Shown here: positions 25,134-35,600 of the stretch, in pieces
Layout: each line of letters starts with the position of its first letter
Numbering within the stretch: position 1 is the stretch's first letter
Assembly (NCBI GenBank): GCA_002698985.1
Contig: PAAY01000014.1
Span: forward strand, 36,359 to 100,358
Length of the DNA stretch: 64,000 nt
Source of the DNA: Saprospirales bacterium
Lineage (GTDB): Bacteria > Bacteroidota > Bacteroidia > Chitinophagales > Saprospiraceae
Reading direction: 5' to 3'
Notes under the pieces: generated by a model
Told to the model about the DNA's origin: nothing
What the model saw: the letters and a program-made list of their open reading frames with translations, nothing else
Database searches by the model: none
Position numbers and translations under genes: made by a program

Positions 25134-26324
25134 TCAGTTCAGCACACCGAGCGCTTTGCCTACCTTGGTGAAAGCCGCAACGGCCTTTTCCAGGTGTTCC
25201 TGCTCGTGGGCTGCGGAAATCTGCACCCTGATGCGGGCCTTGCCTTTCGGCACCACGGGGTAGAAAAAGCCAATGACATAGATGCCTTCGTCCAACAGTT
25301 GCGCAGCGAACTTCTGCGCCAGCACCGCATCGTAAAGCATGATGGGCACAATGGGGTGCTCACCTGGCAGGATATCAAATCCTGCTTCGGTCATGGCTTT
25401 GCGGAACCATTTCGTATTGCGCTCAAGCTTGTCTCTTAGGTCGGTGGTTTCGCTGAGCATGTCCAGCACCGCCACCGAAGCGCCGGCAATGGCCGGGGCC
25501 AGGGTGTTCGAGAAGAGGTAAGGTCTGCTTCGCTGGCGCAACAGCTCCACGATTTCCTTTCTGGCGGCGGTGAAGCCACCCGATGCCCCACCAAGCGCTT
25601 TGCCGAAGGTACCGGTGATGATATCAATACGGCCCATCACGTTGCGGTACTCGTGGGTGCCCCGGCCGGTTTTGCCCATGAATCCGGTGGCATGGCACTC
25701 ATCGATGCCTACCATGGCGTCGTATTTCTCAGCCAGGTCGCAGATCTTGTCCAGTTGCGCAATGACGCCATCCATGCTGAACACCCCGTCGGTGAAAATC
25801 AGGCGGCGACGGGCGCCCTGGGCTTCCTGGAGTTTGGCCTCCAAGTCGGCCATGTCGTTGTTTTTGTAACGGAAGCGCTGTGCCTTGCAAAGCCGTATCC
25901 CATCGATGATGCTGGCGTGGTTCAGTTCGTCGGAAAGAATGGCGTCTTCCGGCCCCAGCAAGGGTTCGAACAAACCGCCGTTCGCATCGAATGCAGCAGC
26001 GTAGAGGATGGCATCCTCCATGCCCAGGAAGTCGGCAATTTTCCGTTCCAGCTCTTTGTGTATGGTCTGCGTTCCGCAAATAAAGCGGACGGAAGAGAGG
26101 CCAAAGCCGTATTTATCAATGGCAGCGTGGGCGGCCTCTATCACCTTTGGGTGCGAGCTCAGCCCCAGGTAGTTGTTGGCACAGAAGTTCAGCACCTCCT
26201 TACCCTGATCGGTGGCTACACAGGCTCCCTGCGGTGTCACCAGGATGCGCTCTTCTTTGTAAAGGCCTGCGCTTCTTATCTCATCGAGTTCTTTCTGAAT
26301 GGCGGGCTTGACATTATCAAACAT
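25134..26324 (-). CDS. kbl: Glycine C-acetyltransferase (2-amino-3-ketobutyrate CoA ligase)
   Basis: A 396-residue PLP enzyme of the alpha-oxoamine synthase family. Visible are N-Y-L-G-L-S-S-H-P (51-59), [13 protein letters not shown] (73-85), D-E-C-H-A-T-G-F (208-215) and the PLP Lys242 in G-T-F-G-K-A-L-G-G. It cleaves 2-amino-3-oxobutyrate with CoA to glycine and acetyl-CoA, completing threonine breakdown started by Tdh, whose gene lies upstream on the same strand. Full length and close to the E. coli enzyme in motif order. A TTTACCGAAGG word sits 45 bases upstream of the ATG. Confidence 0.96.
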   Translation of the reverse strand: MFDNVKPAIQKELDEIRSAGLYKEERILVTPQGACVATDQGKEVLNFCANNYLGLSSHPKVIEAAHAAIDKYGFGLSSVRFICGTQTIHKELERKIADFLGMEDAILYAAAFDANGGLFEPLLGPEDAILSDELNHASIIDGIRLCKAQRFRYKNNDMADLEAKLQEAQGARRRLIFTDGVFSMDGVIAQLDKICDLAEKYDAMVGIDECHATGFMGKTGRGTHEYRNVMGRIDIITGTFGKALGGASGGFTAARKEIVELLRQRSRPYLFSNTLAPAIAGASVAVLDMLSETTDLRDKLERNTKWFRKAMTEAGFDILPGEHPIVPIMLYDAVLAQKFAAQLLDEGIYVIGFFYPVVPKGKARIRVQISAAHEQEHLEKAVAAFTKVGKALGVLN

Positions 26325-26485
26325 GACAGTTGGTTTTTGATGTTGGTGATTGGGTGGTTCTTCGGCATTTTACCGAAGGAAAAAATGCTATATCAATTAC
26401 ATTCCTGAATCAACTTCTCTCAACGAATTAGAACTAATCCATCTTTACAATTTCCCTCGCTTCGCAATAGCCGTTGGCATGATCA

Positions 26486-26518
26486 AACGCTGGCAGGGTT
26501 CCGAACCCTGCCAGCGTT
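26486..26518. repeat. Long perfect inverted repeat after tdh
   Basis: AACGCTGGCAGGGTTC and its exact reverse complement, separated by one base, start eight bases beyond the tdh stop. There is no T-run, so this is more like a repetitive palindromic element than a classical terminator. TCGCTTCGCAA lies at 26457. Confidence 0.8.
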
Positions 26519-26525
26519 GAGTTTC

Positions 26526-27482
26526 TCAACAATTTTGAATGGCATACCTCATTTGCAGGTGCGCAATCATGTCCCCGGTCATCTTTTCGAGGTCGTAAGC
26601 GGGTTCCCAACCCCAATCACGGCGGGCTTCGGAATCATCGATGCTGTGGGGCCAGGATTCAGCAATGGCCTGACGGAAGTCCGGCTCGTAGCTTACCTTA
26701 AAAGTCGGTATTCGCTTCTGAATGGAGGCCGCAATTTCTGCCAGGGTGAAACTCATGCCCGCCACGTTGTAACTGGTTCGCACCCGCAGTTTTTCAGCCG
26801 GTGCATCCATGAGCATGAGGGTGGCACGGATGGCATCATCCATGTAGATCATGGGCAGGCAGGTGTCAGGTTTGAGAAAACAAACAAAAGGCTGACCCGA
26901 CATGGCTTTGTGAAAGATTTCAACGGCATAGTCCGTGGTGCCGCCACCGGGCTCCGACTGGTGGCCGATGACACCTGGGTAGCGCAAGGAGCGCACATCC
27001 AGGCCGTAGCGCTCCCAGTAGTATTGCCCCCAAAGTTCTCCGGCCACTTTGCTGATGCCGTAAACGGTGGTGGGCTTCAGAACGGCGTCCTGTGGGGTGT
27101 TGTCTTTCGGGGCTCCTTCGCCGAAAACGGCAATGGAACTGGGGAAGAAAACTTTGGCCACGTTCATCTCACGGGCTACTTCCAGCACGTTGAACAAGCC
27201 TTTCATGTTGATCTCCCAGGTTCGCAGCGGAGCGGCCTCCCCCTTCGCCGACAGGATGGCGGCCAGGTGGTATATCTGTGTGATTCGGTGCTTGTTGACG
27301 ATCTCGGCCATGCGGGCAATGTCCAGCACGTCCAGTTTTTCAAAACAGGCATCACCGGGTTCTCCGTCCCGGATATCGGTGGCGATGACCTTGTTGTAGC
27401 CGTGGGTTTTCCGGAGGGTTTGGGTCAGCACCGTGCCTATCTGGCCGGCAGCACCAATGATTAGGAATTTGTCTTGACTCAT
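26526..27482 (-). CDS. tdh: SDR-type L-threonine 3-dehydrogenase
   Basis: A 318-residue short-chain/epimerase-fold enzyme. The start at 27482 gives M-S-Q-D-K-F-L-I-I-G-A-A-G-Q-I-G with the NAD-binding G-x-x-G-x-x-G at 10-16; an upstream extension of 11 residues is not needed. Further marks are A-T-D-I-R (NAD-specific Asp), Y-H-L-A-A-I-L-S, the S-S-I-A-V-F-G and Y-G-I-S-K catalytic pair, and R-Y-P-G-V-I-G. This NAD-dependent, metal-free form is used by Bacteroidota instead of the zinc enzyme. It oxidises threonine to 2-amino-3-oxobutyrate, the substrate of Kbl encoded downstream; the 200-base gap contains a long inverted repeat, so expression may be partly uncoupled. Confidence 0.93.
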   Translation of the reverse strand: MSQDKFLIIGAAGQIGTVLTQTLRKTHGYNKVIATDIRDGEPGDACFEKLDVLDIARMAEIVNKHRITQIYHLAAILSAKGEAAPLRTWEINMKGLFNVLEVAREMNVAKVFFPSSIAVFGEGAPKDNTPQDAVLKPTTVYGISKVAGELWGQYYWERYGLDVRSLRYPGVIGHQSEPGGGTTDYAVEIFHKAMSGQPFVCFLKPDTCLPMIYMDDAIRATLMLMDAPAEKLRVRTSYNVAGMSFTLAEIAASIQKRIPTFKVSYEPDFRQAIAESWPHSIDDSEARRDWGWEPAYDLEKMTGDMIAHLQMRYAIQNC

Positions 27483-27607
27483 AGTTTGGTTAGGATAACG
27501 GCAATTTGCCGCCACGTTTCAATGATAATTCAATTGCGGGCCCAAGTTAAAAAAAGTAACAGGGCTTCCTGCGAACATTTGTCATCTCCGGGCGCATTTC
27601 CGGATTT

Positions 27608-28060
27608 TCACTTCGGGTATTCCGGCAATGCCTCCACAAAATGAAAATCCTCCTCCCCGTAGTCCATCCGGCAGCAGTAGCTGACCACGCCGTTGGTCAC
27701 CAGCAGGTAGGGCACTTTCAAGGGCAGGTTGTAAGCAGCAATTTGCCGGAAAACGGCTTCGGTGATCTTGACATCCGGGGCTTTGCACTCCACCAGCAAA
27801 AAGGGCTTGGTGTCGGGGTCGTACACCAGTACGTCAAAACGCCGCTTCAGGCCATTGACCGTGATCATTTTCTCCACGGCCATTTTTGCCTTCGGGTAAT
27901 GCAGCCCTTCGGTAAAATGCAGCAACAGCACCTGCCTCACCAGTTCTTCCTTTTCGGCAGCCACATACCGCCGCCGCACCGGATCGAATACGCAGTTTTT
28001 TCCTCCTCGCTTCGCAAATTTCAGGCGGGGGAAGTAGGCCTCGAAGTCAATTTCAATCAT
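27608..28060 (-). CDS. HsdR N-terminal-like (PD-(D/E)xK nuclease fold) protein
   Basis: A 150-residue protein. The catalytic-like core is R-F-D-V-L-V-Y-D, then F-L-L-V-E-C-K-A-P (about 74-96), matching the D..E-x-K pattern of the type I restriction R-subunit N-terminal domain. A-F/V-R-Q-I-A-A-Y-N and Y-L-L-V-T-N-G follow. Stand-alone forms are common in Bacteroidota with no helicase or methylase nearby, and their role is unknown; I do not call this a restriction system. The start at 28060 overlaps the 3' end of the upstream DUF1028 gene by eight bases, suggesting translational coupling. Confidence 0.82.
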   Translation of the reverse strand: MIEIDFEAYFPRLKFAKRGGKNCVFDPVRRRYVAAEKEELVRQVLLLHFTEGLHYPKAKMAVEKMITVNGLKRRFDVLVYDPDTKPFLLVECKAPDVKITEAVFRQIAAYNLPLKVPYLLVTNGVVSYCCRMDYGEEDFHFVEALPEYPK

Positions 28061-29087
28061 GCGGCAAAACAAGCAGTTTTTCCGAATACACCACCCTGCC
28101 CTGCTCGTCGGAAATTTTCAAAAACAAAACTTCATTCGCCCAGGACTCCGGAAGCGCCAGCTGGTTGGAGCGGCTCTGGAGCGTCGTGGTTTTGAGAACT
28201 GAGCCCTTCGAATCAAAAATCGAAGCTCCCGCAGGCAATTTTACCGAAGGAGGTAAAACGATGTTCAGTAGACCACGTGAAGGATTGGGATATACTTTGA
28301 TCCCATCTTCCTCAACCCTTTCCGAATCCGCATTGATGGTGCCGTACCACTCATCGAACAGGGTTTGGAGGCTGTCAATGGGCTCCACCCCCGTTGGGGT
28401 GAGCACCACGTTCAGTTCCAGCCAGAAATTGCCAGGTTCATCATCGGGTTTGGCCACCCGCAGGAATGCCGAACGGGAAGAGGTCCCCTGAGCCATACAA
28501 CGGGTATCGGCACCCGGCACATTGGCACCCTGAAGCGCAGCCATGAGCTTTTTGGCCAGCGGCCCCTCCTCTGCCAAAAAACGGGCTTCCATGGAATCGA
28601 GGATTTGCGGACCGAGCAGGATATTACCCTGAATGGAATAGTTGGGTCCGGTGATGTGGTTGGCATAGGCCAGGGTACTGGCGCCGGTATAGGCCGCCGT
28701 TCGTGGCTGGCCGTCGTCGTCAAAATCGGCGATGCCGTATTGCCTGTTGGCGTAGGTGCCACTACCGCAGGCGTCGTTTTCCACCAGCCACTCGATGATG
28801 TCAGCCGGTGCAAAACCCTCGGCCATCCGTGCCATGGCGTTGACGAGGTTGATGTGCACAGGCAGGCAAACGGTTGCCTGGGCGTTCACCCCTCCTTTGC
28901 CGGGAATGATGTCGTTGAGCAATATCACCCCGCCAAAAGCCGAAGCATCCACACAACTGGCACCGGCACTGCCCACCTCCCCGGTCTCAGGATCAACGGC
29001 AATGATGGAAAAGGTGTCCTGCCCTGACAATTGCGCAGCGAACAGAAAAAAGAAAAACAGAGAGAAAAGACGTGAATGGGTATTCAT
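28053..29087 (-). CDS. DUF1028 protein with T9SS type A C-terminal signal
   Basis: A 344-residue secreted protein. Signal peptide at 1-22 (long Phe/Leu core ending S-G-Q). The DUF1028 domain (about 24-235) has T-F-S-I-I-A-V-D-P-E-T-G-E-V-G-S-A-G-A-S-C near the start, and G-V-N-A-Q-A and Y-A-N-R-Q-Y-G-I-A; it resembles Ntn-hydrolase folds, but activity is unproven. The last ~80 residues (I-K-V-Y-P-N-P-S-R-G-L-L-N-I, then V-L-F-L-K-I-S and a final strand) are a T9SS type A sorting domain, predicting release or anchoring at the surface. Its stop overlaps the HsdR-N-like gene. Confidence 0.9.
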   Translation of the reverse strand: MNTHSRLFSLFFFFLFAAQLSGQDTFSIIAVDPETGEVGSAGASCVDASAFGGVILLNDIIPGKGGVNAQATVCLPVHINLVNAMARMAEGFAPADIIEWLVENDACGSGTYANRQYGIADFDDDGQPRTAAYTGASTLAYANHITGPNYSIQGNILLGPQILDSMEARFLAEEGPLAKKLMAALQGANVPGADTRCMAQGTSSRSAFLRVAKPDDEPGNFWLELNVVLTPTGVEPIDSLQTLFDEWYGTINADSERVEEDGIKVYPNPSRGLLNIVLPPSVKLPAGASIFDSKGSVLKTTTLQSRSNQLALPESWANEVLFLKISDEQGRVVYSEKLLVLPHD

Positions 29088-29160
29088 GAGCTCACAGTTT
29101 TTTTTTGAAGCGCTCTAAGATAATCAGAATGGTGAATTCAGCGGAATATGCACCTCCTAC

Positions 29161-29375
29161 GAGGGATGAGGGATGAAAGTGCTAGCGCCTCCAAACCCTA
29201 CACTCTACACTCTACACTCTAAACCCTAAACTTCATAACCACAGAGTTGAAGGAGTTGAAAACAGAGTTGAACAGAGTATTCCTGCTTAACCCCATAATC
29301 CTCCATAATCCTCCATAATCCTCTATAATCCTCCATAACCCTCCATAACCCTCCATAATCCTCCATAATCTCCTC
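29161..29375. repeat. Composite heptamer element, copy 2, plus a decamer array, in a gene-free stretch
   Basis: 29161-29176 GGGATGA units, AGTGCTAGCGCC at 29178-29189, CCCTACA/CTCTACA/CCCTAAA heptamers to 29233, then GAGTTGAA units. 29293-29375 is an array of about nine ATAATCCTCC decamers with C/T variants. From 29376 to 29676 I see no gene or RNA, only a TTTACCGAAGG word at 29595. Confidence 0.8.
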
Positions 29376-29676
29376 TTGGCATGATATTAGCTATTTCCTT
29401 AATACAAACCGATTAAGAGCGGGCAATAGACCGACAGCTACCCTTCAAAAAAAGCGTCCCGTTCCGCAAATCCATCCCAAATCCGATTTAGGTGCAGTTG
29501 AAAAATACTGCCGAGACATTCCTATCTACGAGAAGACTACCCACAACAAGACTGTTGTCTGGTGGCTTGTGCCATTTGGTGCCGCCTGACAGATTTTACC
29601 GAAGGAAAAATAGTTGCTGCCCTGCAGCGACCTGACATAGCTATCCCTTTGAACATCAAACTTTTACTCCAGATCT

Positions 29677-32600
29677 ATGAAAAACCTGATTACCCCTCCG
29701 AATTTCAAGAACAAGCTCACCTGGTGGTCTGCTGCCATGGTGGCGCTGGTGTCGCTGAGTGGTTTTATCGCTCAGCCACCGGCCTTTCTTTCAGCCGGCC
29801 TTTCATCGCATCTCCCGGTCAGTCGCTGGAACCAGCTCACGGTGAGCGAGCGTGACTCATTGACTGATGCTGACACCCTGACGATGGTACAGGGCTTTTA
29901 CACCGGCCTCTGCAATGCAATGGGCGACAGTGTAAGGGTTGACATCACCGCACTGCCGGCTCCCCACGCTGCCGATGACACTACCCTGAACAATCTAAGC
30001 CCTGCACGGTGGGGACTAAGCTCGTTTTTCAATGGCCGCAAAACAGCCGGTGACTCCGGCAACAAATACTGCTTTACCTTTTCCGAAGCACAACCGGTGA
30101 ACATCCATTCCGGTGAACACCGCCACTTCCACGGCACAGAGCAGATCTGGGTAACGGCCTACGACGGACTTACTCCGGTAAACCTATCTGCTCAACTCAA
30201 CGGGCCCGCCACCCCCGCCACCATCAGCGGCGACGGCACGCCTGAAGTGCATTTCGATGCCAATGGGCAGGATGGCCCGGGTGTATGGTGGAGCGTCAGT
30301 TCTGACCTCATACCTGTAAATACTGTGTGCGTGGAATACTACCAGAACGGTGGAACAGCGGCCGGTGCCGAGCCATTCACCATTGAACTGGCCAACCTCA
30401 ACCGCTGCTTTTTCGACGATCCACTGGCAGCCGCCGATCCGGCCAACCCGACCCCGGGAGCAGGCATCACCGACAGCCTCGTTCTGACGAAAAGCATAAC
30501 GGGCCTGGCACCGGGAACAGTTCCCGGACAAGTGCTGGCCACCCTACAACTCTCTTTGGAAAATTCCGGAACCGCAACCCTGGATTCCCTCTCTATCGTT
30601 GACGATTTGGCCGATGTGTTGCCCGGAACCACTTTGGACAGCGTCATCAGCTATTCCATCAACGGAGTTTCTTCGGCGAGTGTGCTGCCAACGCTGAACC
30701 CCGGTTTTGACGGCATCAGCCAGACCAATTTACTGGATGGAATCAGCGGAAGTCTGGCACCGGGCGAAAGCCTCGCAATAGATGTACAACTGGCACTCGA
30801 TGCCAATGAAATGGCTTCTTTCGGCCGTCCGGCCAATGCTGCTTTCGCCACCGGGCACACAGGCGGAACCCTGGCCAGTGCCACCTCCGATGCCCCCGCC
30901 GGCACCCCCGGTGACACAGGTGGAGTCATTGACCCCACGCCATTTTACCTTCCTTCGGTAAACCTGAGCAAGCTGGCTTATTCCCCAACGAGCCATTGCA
31001 ACCTGACTGCCGGCAATGTGGAAATTCAACTGGAGCTGACCATCGCCAACAGCGGCAACACCACCCTTCACAACCTCCAGTTGACGGATGCCCTCGCTGC
31101 GCAATTGGGCAGCGCCTTTGTGGCCATCAAAACGCATCCGTTCATTTCCAACTCCACAGCTACGGTCAATCCATCCGTGGTAATGAGCTTCAACGGCAAT
31201 GCCGGCAACGAACAGATTTTTGACGGAACCGGCGGCACATTGGAGCCGGGTCAAAGCATCGAAGTCACCATGATCATCGAGCTGGACCCCGATGCCGCAG
31301 GCGCACCTGCCAACCTCAGCAACCAGGCAGTTGTCAGTTGCGAAGCGACGGACGACCTGGGAAATGCACTGCCGGCCCTTTACAATGTCTCCGACAGCAG
31401 TGACCATGGTGACGATCCATTGAGCAACAATCCCGGTTTTGCCGGTGATACGGGCGGTTCCGATGATGCGACCCTCCTGAACCTGCCCTCCGTGCTGGTG
31501 AGCAGAAACATTGCTGGTGTGCAGCCGGCAGCCAGCGGCACCTTCGGAAATTTCGAAGCCATTATCGAGACCATCGTCTTCAACACAGGCAATGTCCCCC
31601 TGCAGAACCTGCAACTGAACGATGCAATCAACCAGGCCTCCAACCTGGGAAGCACATTTGTAAAAATCGCTTCGCAACCGGTAATCGTAGATTTTGGAGC
31701 CCACGGTACCCCTTCCAATGCTACCACAGATCCCGACCTCAACCCGGCCTTCACCGGCATCGGTGACCTGCTGAACGGCGGTGGCCAACTGGACCCCGGG
31801 CAAAGCCTGGTGATTCAATACACTGTGGAAGTTAACCCGGATGCAGCCGGAGCGCCTGCCTTCCCAAAAACACTGGTGACAGCCATTGCCGAAGGTGAAA
31901 ATTCCAATGGCCAGACGGTGAGTGTGCAGGACCTTTCCGACAGCGGTTTTGAACCGACCAACAACCCCAACTGGCCCGGCAACACGGGCAGCCATTGCGA
32001 CCCCACTCCCCTCGGTAATTGCTGGAGCGAACTGAGCAACGGCCTCTCCTGCAACACCAATGTGCAGGTCTCCCTGGATCAGAATTGCGTGGCAGGGCTG
32101 GAAGCGCCGATGATCCTGGAAGGCGAGCCGGAACCCTGTGCAGACAATGACTTGCTCCCATTGGGCAACTACTTCGACCTGATGGTGACCACCAACACAG
32201 GCGTCATCGTTCCCGACGGCAATCCGGCTACCCCCAATACCTATGAAATTGACGGCAGCTATGCCAACCAAACCCTGACAGTGAAAGTGACCGACGCTGT
32301 GTACGGCAACAACTGCTGGGGCTACATCACCATCAAAGACAAACTGGCACCGGTCATCGATTGCCAGAGCCCTGTGGTGGTGGCCTGCAATACGGAGCTG
32401 AGCGAGTTGCCCCCTCCTTCATTCAGTGACAACTGCGACCCCAACCCCACCCTTGCCGTTGTGGGTGAACAAATCATCGACAACGAAATTTGCGACGACG
32501 ACACCGTCAGAATTCAGCGCATCTACAGGGCAGAGGACAACATGGGCAATGCCTCCGGCAACTGCACCATCGTTTACGCACTGGCCCGCACCAACATCAG

Positions 32601-35600
32601 CTTCCCGCAAGACATTGTCTGGCATTGCGAGCAGTACGCTGCTTTTCCGGGCATTGTGGAACCCAATCCGCTGAACCCCGGCATTGCCGACAGCCAGCCT
32701 GCTGACCCGGATATCGATGTCGCTGCCGCAACGGGCAACAACCTGCTGGCTGCCACCGGCTCTGGTATCATCGGAAACACGGGCTTCTACTGCGGCTATG
32801 TGGTATCGCACAGCGATGCAGTAAGCAGCAGCTGTGGCAACAGCTTCCGCATCACCCGCACCTGGACGGTCATCGACTGGTGTACGGGCACCGTCATCCT
32901 CAGCGATGGCAACGGGAATGACAACGTTCAGTACATCAATGTTTCGGACCTGACAGCCCCCACCCTTTCGGTGGTGCTGGACACCCTGAACGCCAACCTG
33001 CCCGGGCAGCACCCCAACTATTGTGCATCAACGGGACTCCTGCCGGCACCCCAATTTTCCGACGGCTGCAACGACGTAACCATTCAGATCATCACCCCTG
33101 TTGGCGAAGCCGACTATGTAAACGGAGTGGACGGCAAACAGGGCGGTTTCATCCCGGCGCCGGGCCTGGGCATTGGTACGCATACCATCACCTACGTGGC
33201 CACCGATGCCTGCAACAACCAAACTAGCATCCAAGTGCCTGTAACGGTAATCGACACCGAAACCCCACAACCGGCCTGCGACGGTATCACCGATGTGGCA
33301 ATTTCCAGCAGCGGCTATGCCACCGTTTTCGCGCAGACTTTTGACGACGGAACCATCGACAATTGCTGCATCGATCACTTTGAGGTGCGCCGCATGGACG
33401 ACCCTTGCGACGATGGCGAAGACGACACGGTTTTCGGCCCTTCGGTAACATTCTGCTGTGAAGATGCAGGAGAGGAAGTAATGGTGATTTTCCGGGCTTT
33501 CGACTGCTTCGGCAACTACAACGACTGCATGGTTTCGGTACAGGTGAATGATAAAATCGGCGTCGTCAATGCCAGCTGCCCGCCCAGCCAGCGCATCTCA
33601 TGCAACTGGTACCAGGACAACCTGGAGGCTGCCCTGACAGCGGCTGCCGGTGACGACGCCCAGCAAGACAACATTTTGACACCACACTTTGGAACACCCA
33701 CTTTCCTGGATAATTGCAGCTTTGATGTCCTTCCTTCGGTAACGATCAACCTCGATCAATGCGGAGAAGGGAGCATCGTGCGGAGCTGGACGGCTGCCGA
33801 CCCTTCGGGCAACCAGCCCGCAAGCTGCACGCAAACCATTTTCGTGGACCATGTGTCTGACTGGGTAGTGAGCTTCCCGCCCCACCTCGAGTTCGATTGC
33901 ATGGATTTGCTGCCGGATTTCGGCGAGCCCCAGATCTTCTATGGCGACTGTGAGATGATCGCAGTTTCTTACGAAGATGAAATCTTCAACACCGTACCGG
34001 ACGCCTGTTACAAGATCGTCAGAAAATACACCGTAATCAACTGGTGTGTGGTCGGTGCTGAAGTGGATCAGGAAGTTGTGGAACAACCTGAAAGCGAACT
34101 GGGGCTGCCTTTCCCGGCCTGCGACCTCGACGGTGACGGCGATTGCGACGAAAGAACTTTCCGAGATAGCTGGCGCAGCGGCCCCGTGACCAACAGGCCC
34201 ACCGCTGCCCAGGCCACCAACACCACAGGCCCCGATACGGATCCGGACAGCGACCCCTGGGACGGAGTGATCAGCTTTGAGCAGGTCATCAAAGTTAGTG
34301 ACACCACCGACCCGGTATTTACGGTGGGCTGCGAAATGGAAAAATATTACGTGGACACCACCTGCGTGGCAACCGTATTGCTGGAGGAGCCCCTTGTGAA
34401 AGATTGCAGCTCCATCATCACCGTGGAAACCAACAGCGACCTGGGTACGGGACTTGGCCCCTTCACCAATGTGCCCCCGGGCACCTATAATGTGACCTTC
34501 ACAGCTTACGACAACTGCAACAACTCCGCATCCTGCAGCAACACCATCGTGGTGATGGACACCATCAAACCCACACCCTTCTGCCTCAACGGCCTGGTGA
34601 TAGAGCTGATGGTACTGGACACACCCATGGTTTCCATCCACCCGCAGGATTTCGACAAACAGAGCTTTGACAACTGCGCCGGTCCTTTGCAGTACTCCTT
34701 CTCGGCCAATGTTGACGACACCGTGAGAACCTATTTCTGCGAAGACCTTGGCATTCAACCCATCGAAATGTGGGTTACCGACCAGTACGGAAATCAGGAT
34801 TTCTGCACCACCACCATCGAGGTGCAGGCCAACATGGGCCAGTGCTCCGACACCCTCGTCGTGGATGTGGGAGGTGCCATCACAACCGAAGATGACAACC
34901 AGGTGGAAGGTGTAAACGTGGACATCAGCGGGCAATGGAACGGCGCCTCTGTAACCAGCGCCGGTGGACTTTTCCTCTTCGAAAATGTGCCGCTTGGGCA
35001 GGACATCACCATCACACCTGAAAAAGACGACGATCCTGTGAACGGTGTCAGCACTTTTGACCTGGTGAAAATCAGCCGCCACATTCTCGGTGTGGAGCTG
35101 CTGGATTCGCCTTACAAGATCATCGCCGCTGATGCCAACCGCTCGAAATCCGTGACCAGCTTCGACCTGGTGGAACTGCGCCGGCTCATTCTGAGCATCT
35201 ACACGGAACTGCCGCAGAATACCAGCTGGCGTTTCGTTCCGAAAGACTTCAACTTCCCCAACCCGGCCAATCCATTTGAGACGGACTTTCCGGAAGTGAT
35301 CAACATCAACAACCTGCCGGCCAATGTGAGCAGTGCCGATTTCGTGGCCATCAAAGTTGGCGATGTAAACGGCAGCGCCGCCGCCAACAACCTGCAGAGC
35401 ATCGAGGAACGCAACTTTGCCGGAGAACTGTTATTTGAATTGCCCGACGAGCGCTTTGCCGCAGGTGAAGTGATTGAAGTGCCCTTCCGGGCAAAGGACT
35501 TTGCAGTCAGCGGCTTCCAGTTCAGCCTGTACTTTGACGCCGACCAGCTCGAATTCATCGAACTGAAACCGGGTCTGGCAGCACCTTCCAATTTTGGTTT

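Noticed and set aside
27608..28060. Type I restriction-modification system
   Set aside because: Only the HsdR N-terminal-like nuclease domain is present; no helicase, HsdM or HsdS gene is nearby.
29562..29855. A 97-codon frame overlapping the start of the 2138-residue protein
   Set aside because: Different frame over the signal-peptide region of the real gene, with no independent support.
30730..35082. Long minus-strand open frames (about 500 codons each) opposite the 2138-residue protein gene
   Set aside because: They are antisense shadows of a G+C-biased, repeat-rich coding region; their translations have no domain or signal and the plus-strand frame has clear modules and a sorting signal.
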